Source: Micromonospora cathayae
GTDB lineage: Bacteria > Actinomycetota > Actinomycetes > Mycobacteriales > Micromonosporaceae
Assembly (NCBI RefSeq): GCF_028993575.1
Contig: NZ_CP118615.1
Span: 2,666,001-2,730,000 of the forward strand
Direction of reading: 5' to 3'
DNA length: 64,000 bases
The notes under the pieces are model-generated. The model had not been told where the DNA came from. It worked only from the letters and a program-made list of their open reading frames with translations, and did not search any database. This document shows positions 54,792-62,606 of this stretch, in pieces (position 1 is the first letter of the stretch; the number at the start of each line of letters is the position of its first letter). The position numbers were made by a program, and so were the translations under genes.

Positions 54792-55514
54792 TCAGCTGGT
54801 CAGGGCCGCGCCGACCGCGTCGACCAGCTCGCCCCGGGCCCGGGCCACCCGGGACCGGATCGTCCCCACCGGCACGTCCGCCACCGCCGCCGCCTCCGCG
54901 TACGACAGGCCGAGGACCTGGGTGAGGACGAACGCCTCCCGGCGGTCGGCGGGCAGCCGACGCAGCAGGTCGGCCGCGCCGAGGTGCCCGGCCGGGTCCG
55001 GGTGCGGGCGGTCGGTGTGCGCCTGCGCGGCGAGCCGTTCGTCGAGCCGTCGGTGGCGGACCACGGTACGCAGGTGGTCGGCGCAGGTACGCCGGGCGAT
55101 GCCGAGCAGCCAGGTACGCGCGCTGGACCGCCCCTGGTACGACGGCAGGGCCCGGAAGGCCCGCAGGTAGGTCTCCTGGGTGAGGTCGTCCGCGCTGTCC
55201 GGGTCGATCAGGGAGGCGACGAACCGCCACACCTCGGCCTGGGTGGACCGGACGAAGGCGGCCTGCGCGACGGGGTCGCCGTCCCGGGCGGTCAACGCCC
55301 AGCCGGTCGCCGCGTCCACCGCCGGGGCGGGGCCGTCCGTGCCGACCGCCGGGGCGGGGCCCTCCGTCGCCACCGCCCGGGGCACCACGTCGGCCGGGCC
55401 GTCCGTCGGCACCGCCCGGGGCACCACGTCGGCCGGGCCGGGGTCGGCCCAGCCGGGGGCGGCCGGGGCGTCGGCGGTGCCGGCCTCGGCGGCGTGGCGC
55501 GGAGCGGGGATCAC
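54792..55514 (-). CDS. ECF-type RNA polymerase sigma factor
   Basis: A 240-residue sigma factor. Region 2 is QAAFVRSTQAEVWRFVASLI with DSADDLTQETYLRAFRALPS; region 4 is LPADRREAFVLTQVLGLSYA with DVPVGTIRSRVARARGELVD. The first ~70 residues are an unusual Pro/Ala/Asp repeat (ADVVPRAVPTDGP and ADVVPRAVATEGP) formed by a ~42-bp DNA duplication near 55380-55440. A short zinc-binding membrane protein on the other strand, 108 bp away, is the likely anti-sigma factor. GGAAC at 55588 resembles an ECF -35 facing the anti-sigma gene. Confidence 0.93.
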   Translation of the reverse strand: MIPAPRHAAEAGTADAPAAPGWADPGPADVVPRAVPTDGPADVVPRAVATEGPAPAVGTDGPAPAVDAATGWALTARDGDPVAQAAFVRSTQAEVWRFVASLIDPDSADDLTQETYLRAFRALPSYQGRSSARTWLLGIARRTCADHLRTVVRHRRLDERLAAQAHTDRPHPDPAGHLGAADLLRRLPADRREAFVLTQVLGLSYAEAAAVADVPVGTIRSRVARARGELVDAVGAALTS

Positions 55515-55621
55515 GACACCCCAGGTTACGCGCAGGGTACGGACCGGACAGGGACCTTCGGCCCTTCCATGGCGTGCGCCACGTCGGGAACTATTCCGGG
55601 CCCGGCGCCGACTATCCGACC

Positions 55622-56269
55622 ATGACATGCGACGACGTACGCGCGGCGCTGTCGGCGCGGCTCGACGGCGAGGACCCGGGCGCCCCGCCGGCCACGCTGG
55701 ACGCGCACACCTCCGGCTGCCCCGGCTGCCGGAGCTGGCTGGCCCGGGCCGAACAGGTGACCCGGCTGGTCCGGGTGCAGGCGGTGGCCGTACCCGATCT
55801 GACCGCGCCGGTGCTGGCGGCGGTGGCTGCCGACGCCGACGCGGCCCGGGCCGCCGCCACGGCCGCGGTACGGGCCCGGCGGCAGGTGCTCCGGGTGGCG
55901 GTGGGGGTGGCGGCGGTGGCCCAGCTCGCCGTGGCGCTGCCGATCCTGCTCGCCGGTCTGGGGGTGGGTGTGGTGGACCCGCACACCAGCCGGGAGATGG
56001 CCTCGTTCGACGTGGCGCTGGCGGTGGGCTTCGCGCTGGCCGCGTACCGGCCGGAGCGGGCGCAGGCGTTCGTACCGGTCGCGTTCGTGCTGGCGGTCTG
56101 CCTGGCCGGCACCAGCGCGGTGGACATCGCCAACTCGACGACCGCACTGGTGCACGAGATCGGGCACCTGGCCGCGGTGGTGCAGGCCGGTCTGCTCTGG
56201 GCGTTGGGCCGGACCACCCGACAGGTGGATCGACCGATGTCGACACCGGTGATGGCGGGACGCGGGTGA
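55622..56269 (+). CDS. Zinc-finger (zf-HC2) membrane protein, probable anti-sigma factor
   Basis: A 215-residue protein. The first ~40 residues are an anti-sigma zinc-binding domain with Cys3 and DAHTSGCPGCRSWL (His plus CxxC). Four to six hydrophobic segments follow from residue ~88 (VAVGVAAVAQLAVALPILLA, FVPVAFVLAVCLAGTSAV), more than the single helix usual for anti-sigma factors. It is divergent from the ECF sigma gene, the expected arrangement for a regulator pair. Redox or metal release of the Cys/His zinc would free the sigma factor; this is the usual scheme and not shown here. Confidence 0.85.
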   Translation: MTCDDVRAALSARLDGEDPGAPPATLDAHTSGCPGCRSWLARAEQVTRLVRVQAVAVPDLTAPVLAAVAADADAARAAATAAVRARRQVLRVAVGVAAVAQLAVALPILLAGLGVGVVDPHTSREMASFDVALAVGFALAAYRPERAQAFVPVAFVLAVCLAGTSAVDIANSTTALVHEIGHLAAVVQAGLLWALGRTTRQVDRPMSTPVMAGRG

Positions 56270-56304
56270 GACCGGGTCGCCGTATCCGGACCGTTTCGGC
56301 GAGC

Positions 56305-57978
56305 ATGGCCGGTATGACTGCTGCGAAACGTCCTCGGTGTTCCCCGGTGGGCCGTCTGCTCGCCACCGTCGGCCTGCTGGTCGCCCTGACCGCCCTGCTG
56401 CTCGTCCCGGCCGGCCCGGCGAGCGCGCACGCGGTACTGGTGAGCAGCAGTCCGTCGGCGTCCTCGGTGGTGCCGAGCGCACCGGCCGAGGTGGTGCTGA
56501 CCTTCAGCGAGGCGGTCCGGCAGGTCCCGGACAAGGTCCGGGTGATCGCGCCGGACGGGTCGCGGGCGGACCGGGGCGAGCCGAGCTTCTCCGGCGGGCT
56601 GGTCACCGTGAAGGTCGACCCGGCCGGGGCGCGCGGCACGTACCTGGTCAGCTACCGGGTGGTGTCGGCGGACAACCACCCGGTCTCCGGGGCGTTCACC
56701 TACTCGGTGGGCGCGCCGTCCACGCCGCCGGTGGACGCCGGGTCGGACAGCCGGGCCGACCCGGTGGTGGGCGTCGCGGTCAAGGTCGCCAGGTACCTCA
56801 CGTACGCGGGGCTGCTCCTGCTGGTGGGGCCGGTGCTGATGCTCGGCGTGTTCTGGCCGAACCGGCTCTCCCGGCGCGGCCCGTCCCGGGTCGCCTGGGC
56901 CGGGCTCGGGGTGGTGCTGCTGGGCACCCTGGCCGGCCTGTGGACGCAGGTGCCGTACACCACCGGTGGTGGCCTGTTCGACGTCGGCGGCGCGGGGCTG
57001 CGGGACGTGCTGGGCAGTGACTTCGGGCTGGCGCACCTGGTCCGGCTGGGCCTGCTGGCGGCCTCGGCGTTCCTGCTGCGGCCGCTGCTGAGCGGGCAGG
57101 GCGGCCGGGCCGACCGGGTGATCCTGGGGCTGCTCGGCGGCGCGGCGCTGTTCACCTGGCCGCTGGCCGGGCACGCGGCGGCCTCGCCGGCCCCGCCGTT
57201 GACCGTCTTCGTGGACGCGGTGCACCTGGGCAGCATGGCGGTCTGGCTGGGCGGACTGGTGGTGCTCGCCGTGTTCCTGCTGCCCCGCGCCGACGAGCGG
57301 GAGCTGGGCGCGATCCTGCCGGTGTGGTCGCGGTGGGCGGCGCTGGCGGTGGCCGCGCTGCTGCTGGCCGGTACGGTGAACGGCCTGATCGAGGTGGGCG
57401 CGCCGGACAAGCTGGTCGAGACCACCTACGGGCGGCTGCTGCTCGCCAAGATCGTGCTGTTCCTGCTGGTGATCGGGGTGGCCGCGTTCTCCCGTCAGCT
57501 GGTGCGCGGCTGGCAGTCGGCGGCCCGGCCGAGGCCGATGCGCCGGGCCCTCTGGCTGGAGCTGGCCGTCGCCGCCGTGGTGCTCGGGGTCACCGCCGTG
57601 CTGGTGCAGACCCCGCCGGCCCGGACCGCCGGGACGGACGTCGCCGGTTCCCGGGCCACCTCGTTCACCGCCACGCTGACCAGCCCGATCTACTCCCTCC
57701 AGGTGGAGGTGGACCCGGCCGAACGCGGCAACAACTCGGTGCACCTGTACGCGTACTCGCCGGACAACAAGCCGCAGCCGGTGGTGGAGTGGAAGGTCAC
57801 CGTCGCGTTGCCGTCGGCGGGGATCGAGCCGATCGACGTGCCGCTGCTGTCGTTGACCGACAACCACGCCACCGGGCAGATCAGCCTGCCGGCGTCCGGG
57901 GACTGGGTGTTCCGGTTCACCGTCCGGACGTCCGACATCGACCAGGCCACGGTGACCGCCACCGTGCCCGTACGTTAG
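56305..57978 (+). CDS. CopC-CopD copper resistance fusion protein
   Basis: A 557-residue protein. A signal peptide ends at PASA, so the mature protein starts HAVLVSSSPSA; His1 and the later His in SADNHPVSGAFTYS are the copper ligands of CopC. The CopC domain (to about residue 135) is followed by a CopD-type membrane domain of about eight helices (PLAGHAAASPAP, VDAVHLGSMAVWLGGLVV). A final ~120-residue extracellular domain ends the protein. It probably brings copper across the membrane, as YcnJ does in Bacillus. ATGs at 56305 and 56314 are equally likely starts. Confidence 0.92.
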   Translation: MAGMTAAKRPRCSPVGRLLATVGLLVALTALLLVPAGPASAHAVLVSSSPSASSVVPSAPAEVVLTFSEAVRQVPDKVRVIAPDGSRADRGEPSFSGGLVTVKVDPAGARGTYLVSYRVVSADNHPVSGAFTYSVGAPSTPPVDAGSDSRADPVVGVAVKVARYLTYAGLLLLVGPVLMLGVFWPNRLSRRGPSRVAWAGLGVVLLGTLAGLWTQVPYTTGGGLFDVGGAGLRDVLGSDFGLAHLVRLGLLAASAFLLRPLLSGQGGRADRVILGLLGGAALFTWPLAGHAAASPAPPLTVFVDAVHLGSMAVWLGGLVVLAVFLLPRADERELGAILPVWSRWAALAVAALLLAGTVNGLIEVGAPDKLVETTYGRLLLAKIVLFLLVIGVAAFSRQLVRGWQSAARPRPMRRALWLELAVAAVVLGVTAVLVQTPPARTAGTDVAGSRATSFTATLTSPIYSLQVEVDPAERGNNSVHLYAYSPDNKPQPVVEWKVTVALPSAGIEPIDVPLLSLTDNHATGQISLPASGDWVFRFTVRTSDIDQATVTATVPVR

Positions 57979-57993
57979 GAAGGTCTCGATTCC

Positions 57994-58720
57994 ATGATCC
58001 GCTACCGGCGTACCGCTTCCGCCGCCGTCCTCGCCCTCGGTGCCGTCGCCACCGCCGTGTTCGGCTTCGCCGGGCCGGCCTCGGCGCACGTCTCGGTGAA
58101 CCCGAAGGAGGCGACCCAGGGCGGCTACGGCCGGTTCGCGTTCCGGTGCCGAACGAGAGCGACGCCGCCGCCACCACGAAGGTGGAGGTGGTGCTGCCGG
58201 AGAACGCCCCGGTCGGTTCGGTGTCGACGATGCCGGTGGCCGGTTGGACGGTGGCGGTGGAGAAGCGCAAGGTCGACCCGCCGGTGGAGGTGCACGGCAG
58301 CCAGCTCACCGAGGTGGTGTCCAAGCTGACCTGGACGGCCGCCGCGGGCGGCGGGGTCAAGCCGGGGGAGTTCCAGGAGTTCCCGGTGTCGATGGGGCCG
58401 CTGCCGCAGGTCGACACGATGGTCTTCAAGACCCTCCAGACCTACTCGGACGGCAACGTGCAGCGGTGGATCGAGGAGCCGACGCCGGGCGGTGAGGAGC
58501 CGGAGAGCCCGGCCCCGGTGCTGACCCTGACCGGGGCCTCGCCGTCGGCCGCCCCGGCGGCGCAGCCCGGGGCCGCCGACACCGACGACGACGCCGACGA
58601 GGGTTCCGACGGGCTCGCCGTCGGGTTGGGGTGGCCGGTCTGGTCGCCGGGCTCGCCGGCCTGGGGTTGGGCGGGGCCGCGTTCGCCCGTACCCGCCGGG
58701 AGGCGACCCCGGCATCCTGA
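57994..58720 (+). pseudogene. ycnI: YcnI-like copper chaperone (DUF1775), two single-base frameshifts
   Basis: The reading starts MIRYRRTASAAVLALGAVAT with a signal peptide, mature end HVSVNPKEATQGGYGRFAF. One missing G near 58147 shifts the frame; the true continuation is VPNESDAAATTKVEVVLPEN. One missing G in a G run near 58637 shifts it again; the proper end is VAGLVAGLAGLGLGGAAFAR with a stop at 58718-58720. Adding the two bases gives 729 nt, an exact 242-codon protein with normal domains and C-terminal anchor. The gene lies 15 bp after copCD. It is either a real double mutation or two homopolymer base-calling errors. Confidence 0.9.
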
Positions 58721-58739
58721 GCTGCCGTTCCCGCCCACG

Positions 58740-58770
58740 CACCGGCCCGTCGGTTTCCGGCGGGCCGGTG
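58740..58770 (+). terminator. Terminator after the copCD-ycnI operon
   Basis: A perfect 10-bp stem, CACCGGCCCG (58740-58749) with CGGGCCGGTG (58761-58770), and an 11-nt loop, 19 bp after the ycnI stop. Confidence 0.75.
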
Positions 58771-58873
58771 TGGTGTCCGATGAGGAACTTGTCCGCTTGG
58801 GCCGGATATCCGGGGATTGTGCCGCTTGTCTGGGTAAGGTCGTCCAGGTACTCGCCAGAGGAGGACGACACGG

Positions 58874-60070
58874 ATGCGGTTCGCGCGGGCGCTCGCCGGA
58901 ATGCTGTTGCTGATCATCGGAGTGGTGGCGCTGGCCGCCGGTGGCGCGCTCTGGGTGGTCGCCCGGCACGCCGACCCCGACGGCGGCTTCCGGGCCCGGT
59001 TCGAACCGGTGCGGACCACCCGGCCCGCAGTGGTCGTCACCGACCTGGCCGGGCTGCTGCGCCGGGACGCGCCGTTCGTCCGCGCCGGGGCGAACCGTCT
59101 CCGGCTGACCGCGCGTACCGCCGACGGGCCCGCCTTCCTGGGGCTGGCCCCGACCACCGAGGTGCGGACCTGGCTCGGTGACACGCCGTACGCCACCGTC
59201 GACCGGGTGGCGGTGGCCCGGGGCGCGCTGCCGGTCCGGGTCGATCCGGTGGACCACGCCGGACCCGTCGCGCCGGCCCCCGAGCCGGTCGGCCGGCCAC
59301 TCTGGGTACGCGAGGGCGTCGGCTTCCTGGAATGGGATCCGGCCGAGTTCGGCGACCGGCCGCTGAGTCTGGTGCTGATGCGTCCCGACGGCCGGCCCGA
59401 CCTCAACCTGGACGTACGCGCCGAACTGCGCGCCGGCTGGCTCACCCCCGCCCGGTGGGCGCTGCCACTGGCCGGGGCGCTGCTGATCGCGCTGGCCCTG
59501 CTGGTGCTGCTCCGCCCGCCGCGTCCCCGGGAGGTGGTGTTCGTGGTCGAGCCGGACCAGGTGCCGGTGCTCGCCCAGCGGCTCGGGGTGACCTCGCTCA
59601 GCGCCCTCGGCGCGTCCGCCCGGGCCACCGGCGAAGCCGCCGCGCCGTCCGCCGTCCGGCCGCTGGTGGCGGTCGGCGCGGTCGCGCCCGACCGCCCCGC
59701 CATCGGCCCCGTCCCGTCCGACCGACCTGCCCCGACGGACCGCCCTGCCCCGACGGACCGCCCCGGCACCTTCGCCGATCGCTCCGCTGCGCCCGATTGC
59801 CCGGTCACGCCCGGCCGCCCCGTCACGTTCGTCGATCGCCCGGTCACGCCTGGCCGCGCGGCCTCGCCCGGCCGCCCGGCCACGCTCGCCGACCTGCCCG
59901 CCTGGCCGCCGCTGCGGGCGGCGGGTACCGACCCCGAGGTGGCGGACGGCCGTCCAGGCCCCGGGGTGACGGCCGGCCGTCCCGGCCCCGGGGTGACGGC
60001 CGGCCGTCCCGGCCCCGGGGTGGCGGACGGCCGTCCCGGCCCTGGGGTGGCGGAACCCGACTCCGCCTGA
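58874..60070 (+). CDS. Membrane protein with repetitive Pro/Gly tail
   Basis: A 398-residue protein of unknown family. One helix at residues ~8-30 (GMLLLIIGVVALAAGGALWV), an extracellular ~160-residue beta-rich domain (RTADGPAFLGLAPTTEVRTW), a second helix near 195-215, then a cytoplasmic segment PREVVFVVEPDQVPVLAQRL. The last ~160 residues are repeats: APTDRP, then four GRPGPGV(T/A)(A/D) units (DNA about 59940-60060). It has a good ribosome site (AGAGGAGG). The tail is probably disordered. Confidence 0.75.
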   Translation: MRFARALAGMLLLIIGVVALAAGGALWVVARHADPDGGFRARFEPVRTTRPAVVVTDLAGLLRRDAPFVRAGANRLRLTARTADGPAFLGLAPTTEVRTWLGDTPYATVDRVAVARGALPVRVDPVDHAGPVAPAPEPVGRPLWVREGVGFLEWDPAEFGDRPLSLVLMRPDGRPDLNLDVRAELRAGWLTPARWALPLAGALLIALALLVLLRPPRPREVVFVVEPDQVPVLAQRLGVTSLSALGASARATGEAAAPSAVRPLVAVGAVAPDRPAIGPVPSDRPAPTDRPAPTDRPGTFADRSAAPDCPVTPGRPVTFVDRPVTPGRAASPGRPATLADLPAWPPLRAAGTDPEVADGRPGPGVTAGRPGPGVTAGRPGPGVADGRPGPGVAEPDSA

Positions 60071-60083
60071 GGGCGGTACGGCG

Positions 60084-60118
60084 GATGGCCCTCCGTGCTG
60101 CCGACACGGAGGGCCATC
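60084..60118 (+). terminator. Strong terminator hairpin
   Basis: A perfect 14-bp stem: GATGGCCCTCCGTG (60084-60097) and CACGGAGGGCCATC (60105-60118), 7-nt loop, then TT. It ends the 398-residue protein gene. Confidence 0.85.
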
Positions 60119-60136
60119 TTCACCGGGGGATCGGTG

Positions 60137-60161
60137 CTACCTGAGAGAACGTCTGAGGTAG
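60137..60161. repeat. Inverted repeat in an AT-rich patch
   Basis: CTACCTGAGA-GAACG-TCTGAGGTAG, 10-bp arms with one mismatch, at the start of a ~95-bp patch (60137-60235) of much lower GC than its surroundings. It could be an operator, a second terminator for the convergent gene, or an insertion scar. Confidence 0.6.
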
Positions 60162-60195
60162 TTGTTGCCAGATTAGCTGCTAAAGAGGCTACTCG

Positions 60196-61518
60196 TCAGT
60201 TCTGTCCATTTGATGCAAGTTTCGAGTTCGGCCGCCACCGGCTCCAGCGGGCCGTCCGGGCCCGGGGCACGCCGGCCTCGGCCACCCGGTCCCCGGCGGC
60301 GGGCCGCACCGGCAGCACCACCAGCAGCAACAGCGACAGCAGCACGTACGTGTTGCGGGTCAGCACGTCGAACGGGTCGTCGGTGCGGGCCGGACCGACC
60401 CCCCAGTCCTGGAACGAGACCACCCCGTACGTGATGATCAGGCAGGTGGCCCCGGCCAGCACCAGCAGCCGACGGGCCCGGAGCCGGTGTTCCGCGCGGT
60501 CGCGCAGCCCCGCGTCGACCAGGATCACCACGGCCGGGATGAACCAGTAGATGTGGTGCGTCCAGGTGATCGGGCTGACCAGGCCACCGACCAGGCCGGT
60601 CAGGGTGAGCCCGGTGAGCGGGTCGCCGGCCCGGGCCGCCCGCCCGGCCCGCCACAGCCCGTACCCGGCGACCACCGCGACCAGCAGCAGCCAGACCAGC
60701 CGGTCCGGCTTCTCCGGCACGGTGAACCGGCTGAGCAGCCCGAACAGCGACTGGTTGCCGGTGTAGTCGGTCCGCCCCACCCGGTCGGTCGCCCACAGTT
60801 CGTGGGTCCAGAACCGCCACGAGTCCCGGGGCGCGAACGCCGCCGCCAGCAGCGTCGCCACCGCGGCGGTGGCGCTCGCCACGATCGCCGCCCGCCACCG
60901 CCGGGTCACCAGCAGATAGACGATGAAGATGCCCGGGAACAGCTTGAGCGCCGTCGCCAGGCCCACCGCCACACCGGCCCAGCGTCTGCCCTGGGGTACG
61001 GCGAAGAGCAGGTCGGCCAGGATCAGCACCACCAGCAGCATGTTGATCTGACCGAAGGTGATGGTCTCCCGGGTGCTCTCCACCGCGAAGGCCAGCAGCA
61101 CCGCCACGACCAGCCCGAACAGCCGGGGCAGGTGGTGCCGGGTGAGCACCGGGCCGACCAGCCAGCGGGTGGTCGCCACCACGCCGACCATGGTCAGCAG
61201 GGTGAAGATCGTGATGGTAGCCCCGAGCGGCAACGCCGCGAACGGCCGCAGCAGCAACGCGCTGAACGGCGGGTACGTGAAGTAGAGCGCACCCTGGACC
61301 CGGTCGGGCTGGCTGTAGTCGTACAGCGGGTTGCCGTCCGCCCACCACCGCATCGCCCGCATGTAGATCTTCAGGTCGAAGAAGTCGTGCGTGAGCCCCG
61401 GCAGGTAGAGCGCGGGCAGCACGGCGGCGAGGGCCAGCACGGTGAGCAGGCGGCGGACCCTGCGACCGCCCGGGTCGTCCTCGACGAGGTCGGGCGGAAC
61501 GGTGGGTTCTGCTGGCAC
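60196..61518 (-). CDS. GT87 family (polyprenol-phosphate-mannose-dependent) mannosyltransferase
   Basis: A 440-residue protein with about ten membrane helices. The first extracellular loop carries the catalytic-type Asp in THDFFDLKIYMRAMRWW and YFTYPPFSALLLRPF; GQINMLLVVLILADL, LKLFPGIFIVYLL and SPITWTHHIYWFIPAV are characteristic of the GT87/PimE-like group. It transfers mannose (or arabinose) from a polyprenol phosphate on the outer face. The last ~15 codons lie in an AT-rich patch and read SKLASNGQN, suggesting the normal C-terminus was replaced. Confidence 0.9.
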   Translation of the reverse strand: MPAEPTVPPDLVEDDPGGRRVRRLLTVLALAAVLPALYLPGLTHDFFDLKIYMRAMRWWADGNPLYDYSQPDRVQGALYFTYPPFSALLLRPFAALPLGATITIFTLLTMVGVVATTRWLVGPVLTRHHLPRLFGLVVAVLLAFAVESTRETITFGQINMLLVVLILADLLFAVPQGRRWAGVAVGLATALKLFPGIFIVYLLVTRRWRAAIVASATAAVATLLAAAFAPRDSWRFWTHELWATDRVGRTDYTGNQSLFGLLSRFTVPEKPDRLVWLLLVAVVAGYGLWRAGRAARAGDPLTGLTLTGLVGGLVSPITWTHHIYWFIPAVVILVDAGLRDRAEHRLRARRLLVLAGATCLIITYGVVSFQDWGVGPARTDDPFDVLTRNTYVLLSLLLLVVLPVRPAAGDRVAEAGVPRARTARWSRWRPNSKLASNGQN

Positions 61519-61592
61519 GGGGAAACCCTAGCGGTCCTGCCCGGCGACGGTGCGCAGGCGCGGGGGGCCTGTGCTGCGCGTAGTCTGTTCCG

Positions 61593-61983
61593 GTGGCTGA
61601 TCTTCTCGTCTGGATCGATTGTGAGATGACCGGGTTGGACCTCGCGCGGGATGGCCGACGCCGAGGACCTGGTGCTCGACTACGTCACCACGTACGTCAA
61701 GGATCCGCGTACCGCCCCGCTGTGCGGCAACTCGATCGCCACCGACCGGGGCTTCCTCGCCCGGGACATGCCCCGCCTCGACGGCCACCTGCACTACCGG
61801 ATGATCGACGTCTCCTCGATCAAGGAGCTGTGCCGGCGCTGGTACCCCCGGGTCTACTTCGGCCAGCCGACCAAGGGGCTCGCCCACCGGGCGCTGGCCG
61901 ACGTCCCACTACCGGCGTACCCTCTTCGTCCCGCTGCCGGCCCGGACGTGGAGACCGCCAAGGCGATCGCCGCCGAGTTGTAG
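61593..61983 (+). pseudogene. orn: Oligoribonuclease remnant with internal deletions and frameshifts
   Basis: The start [20 protein letters not shown] is an intact Orn N-terminus, but about 60 codons are then missing and the frame jumps to [20 protein letters not shown]. That frame continues well ([47 protein letters not shown]), then lacks ~9 codons before [10 protein letters not shown] and shifts again before [14 protein letters not shown]. Catalytic Asp/Glu, Asp and His-x4-Asp are all still encoded but in different frames. As it stands no active enzyme can be made. The GTG at 61593 is preceded by a normal promoter-like region. Confidence 0.88.
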
Positions 61984-62092
61984 CCGCCGCCGCCCGCGTC
62001 GACCGGGGAACCCGCTCGACGCGGACGGCAGGGGTGTGGCTATCATTGGTCGGCACGCCCGCCCGGGTCGATGATCCGGGCGAGACGCGCAT

Positions 62093-62158
62093 GGTGGCTG
62101 TGTTGGCAGAGCACCGGGTTGTGGTCGGGTGTCGTGGGTTCAAATCCCATCAGCGAGT
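62093..62158 (+). pseudogene. Degenerate tRNA-His (anticodon GUG)
   Basis: GTGGCTG (62094-62100) with G-1, then TTGGCAGAGCACCGGG, anticodon loop TTGTGGT, and an intact T-arm GTGGG-TTCAAAT-CCCAT. Compared with actinobacterial tRNA-His, about 8 nt (TAGCTCAG-like) of the D-arm 5' side are missing, the 3' side of the anticodon stem cannot pair with CCGGG, and the 3' acceptor strand has two changes (CAGCGAG against GTGGCTG). In many actinobacteria orn is followed by tRNA-His, so this is the right place for it. Confidence 0.75.
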
Positions 62159-62170
62159 AGAGCAGGCAGG

Positions 62171-62497
62171 TCAGGACCGGCAATACGCCGGTCCGACCCG
62201 GCAGAACCTGCCGATGCGCAGCCCGAGACGGAACACCTTGGCGCGCTCCTGGGAGCTGGGGGCAGCGAGCATGTCCTGTGCGAGCAGGTACAGGGCCGGG
62301 AAGCCGAGGATCGCGGCGCAGAAGACGTGGATCAGCTCCAGTCGGCTGAGCCCGATGCTGCCCCCCGAGAGCAGCAGGACGACGACGTAGGCGCTCTTGA
62401 TGGTGGCGAGCGTGCACATGATCTTCGTGATCCGGCGAGGGCCCCGCCGGGTCTGCTGCTGAGCGGTAGTGCTGGGACGGTTGAGCGTGTCGTACAC
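62171..62497 (-). CDS. Small membrane protein at the edge of an accessory region
   Basis: A 108-residue protein with a basic N-terminus (QQQTRRGPRRITKIMCTLAT), two hydrophobic helices (SAYVVVLLLSGGSIGLSRLE and VFCAAILGFPALYLLAQDML) and a basic tail. The GTG at 62497 has AAGGAC upstream. No family was recognised. It lies directly beside the broken tRNA-His and probably belongs to the integrated DNA to the right. Confidence 0.65.
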   Translation of the reverse strand: MYDTLNRPSTTAQQQTRRGPRRITKIMCTLATIKSAYVVVLLLSGGSIGLSRLELIHVFCAAILGFPALYLLAQDMLAAPSSQERAKVFRLGLRIGRFCRVGPAYCRS

Positions 62498-62606
62498 GAA
62501 CTGTCCTTCGGCGCTCGGAGGGATGGAGCAGCGACGGGGGTGCTCCTGCCGGATGCCCGGGTGGGTGCCGGCGCTTGTCCGCGCGAGGGGGCGGACGCCG
62601 GTCGGA

